NCBI GenBank assembly: GCA_021324615.1
Contig: JAJPIT010000031.1
Span: 1-64,000, forward strand
DNA length: 64,000 nt
Direction of reading: 5' to 3'
From: Terriglobia bacterium
GTDB lineage: Bacteria > Acidobacteriota > Terriglobia > Bryobacterales > Bryobacteraceae
The translations under genes and the position numbers were made by a program. This document shows, one piece after another, positions 63,879-64,000 of this stretch. Under the pieces are notes generated by a model. The model did not search any database. It saw only the letters and a list, made by a program, of their open reading frames with translations, and was not told the origin of the DNA. Positions within the stretch are counted from its first letter, which is position 1, and the number at the start of each line of letters is the position of its first letter.

Positions 63879-64000
63879 ATGGTCATGCTGCGGTGGGCGA
63901 ATTCGCGGCGCGGGATGATTCGGCGCATCGCAGGGGCGGCAACCCCGGTGAAGCTTCTCGGCGTGCTGCTGGTGTGCGCGGCCGGCGCGGCGGGATCCGA
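63879..64000 (+). CDS. Start of an exported protein (truncated by the window edge)
   Basis: An open frame from ATG 63879 (or 63885 or 63915) runs to the window end. The translated part has positively charged N-terminal residues and then LLGVLLVCAAGAAG, which looks like a signal peptide. The rest of the gene lies outside the window. Confidence 0.4.
   Translation, partial: MVMLRWANSRRGMIRRIAGAATPVKLLGVLLVCAAGAAGS

Overview
The window is GC-rich, densely coded bacterial chromosome and looks like a member of the Acidobacteriota, probably of the Solibacter/Bryobacter type. This is an inference from gene content: two very large Oar-like TonB-dependent receptors with an N-terminal carboxypeptidase-regulatory domain, secreted M14 and DUF5117/DUF4953 zinc peptidases, an exosortase, a two-domain LptF-LptG permease and FlgO-type regulators. 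No insertion sequence, prophage, CRISPR array, tRNA or rRNA gene was seen. The only stable RNA is the 3' end of the RNase P RNA (rnpB) at the left edge.

Layout. 1-12.7 kb: rnpB end, M14 peptidase, cupin, an 800-residue secreted protein of unknown function, a Tat-exported sugar isomerase-like protein, bluB, a secreted zincin, and a thiC-larE pair. 12.8-18.8 kb: a PDZ/7TM/GAF/PAS histidine kinase overlapping its NtrC-type sigma-54 regulator, then a small unknown protein facing an XRE/S24-like repressor, with matching palindromes in the control regions. 18.9-28.4 kb: pheA, a gmd-fcl-exosortase operon running the other way, an XRE/PBP regulator, a TonB receptor and glgC. 28.4-36.5 kb is a long minus-strand run: zinc-ribbon protein, LptF-LptG fusion, alcohol dehydrogenase, carbonic-anhydrase-like protein, MFS exporter, then aroF with its own promoter and attenuator, and a membrane-anchored unknown. 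36.5-43 kb: hemQ, a cytochrome oxidase assembly operon (HAD hydrolase, ctaB, SCO1, DUF420), a frameshifted polysaccharide deacetylase and a GNAT-like protein. 43-49 kb: ilvE, nagA, dusB, a FlgO-domain regulator and an Rcp1-like/REC-kinase signalling pair. 49-53 kb: the yceD-rpmF-plsX-dsbD operon. 53-64 kb: MATE exporter, second TonB receptor, metallo-beta-lactamase-fold hydrolase, orotate PRTase-like protein, M15-like peptidase, a sulfatase-fold protein lacking its catalytic residues, an AAA ATPase and the start of one more gene.

The most striking signal is the leader of aroF (DAHP synthase, minus strand, 30411-30576). It holds a promoter, a 14-codon leader peptide in which six residues are aromatic (Phe, Trp and Tyr all present), an antiterminator able to pair with the terminator's 5' arm, and a GAAA-capped intrinsic terminator just before the aroF start. 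This is a complete ribosome-dependent attenuator sensing all three aromatic amino acids at the entry point of their pathway. Two other themes recur: promoters whose -10 box lies only 6-7 bases before the start codon, which implies leaderless mRNAs, and tail-to-tail overlaps of convergent genes. Two genes appear frameshifted, near 6165 and near 40950; both may be real mutations or base-calling errors.
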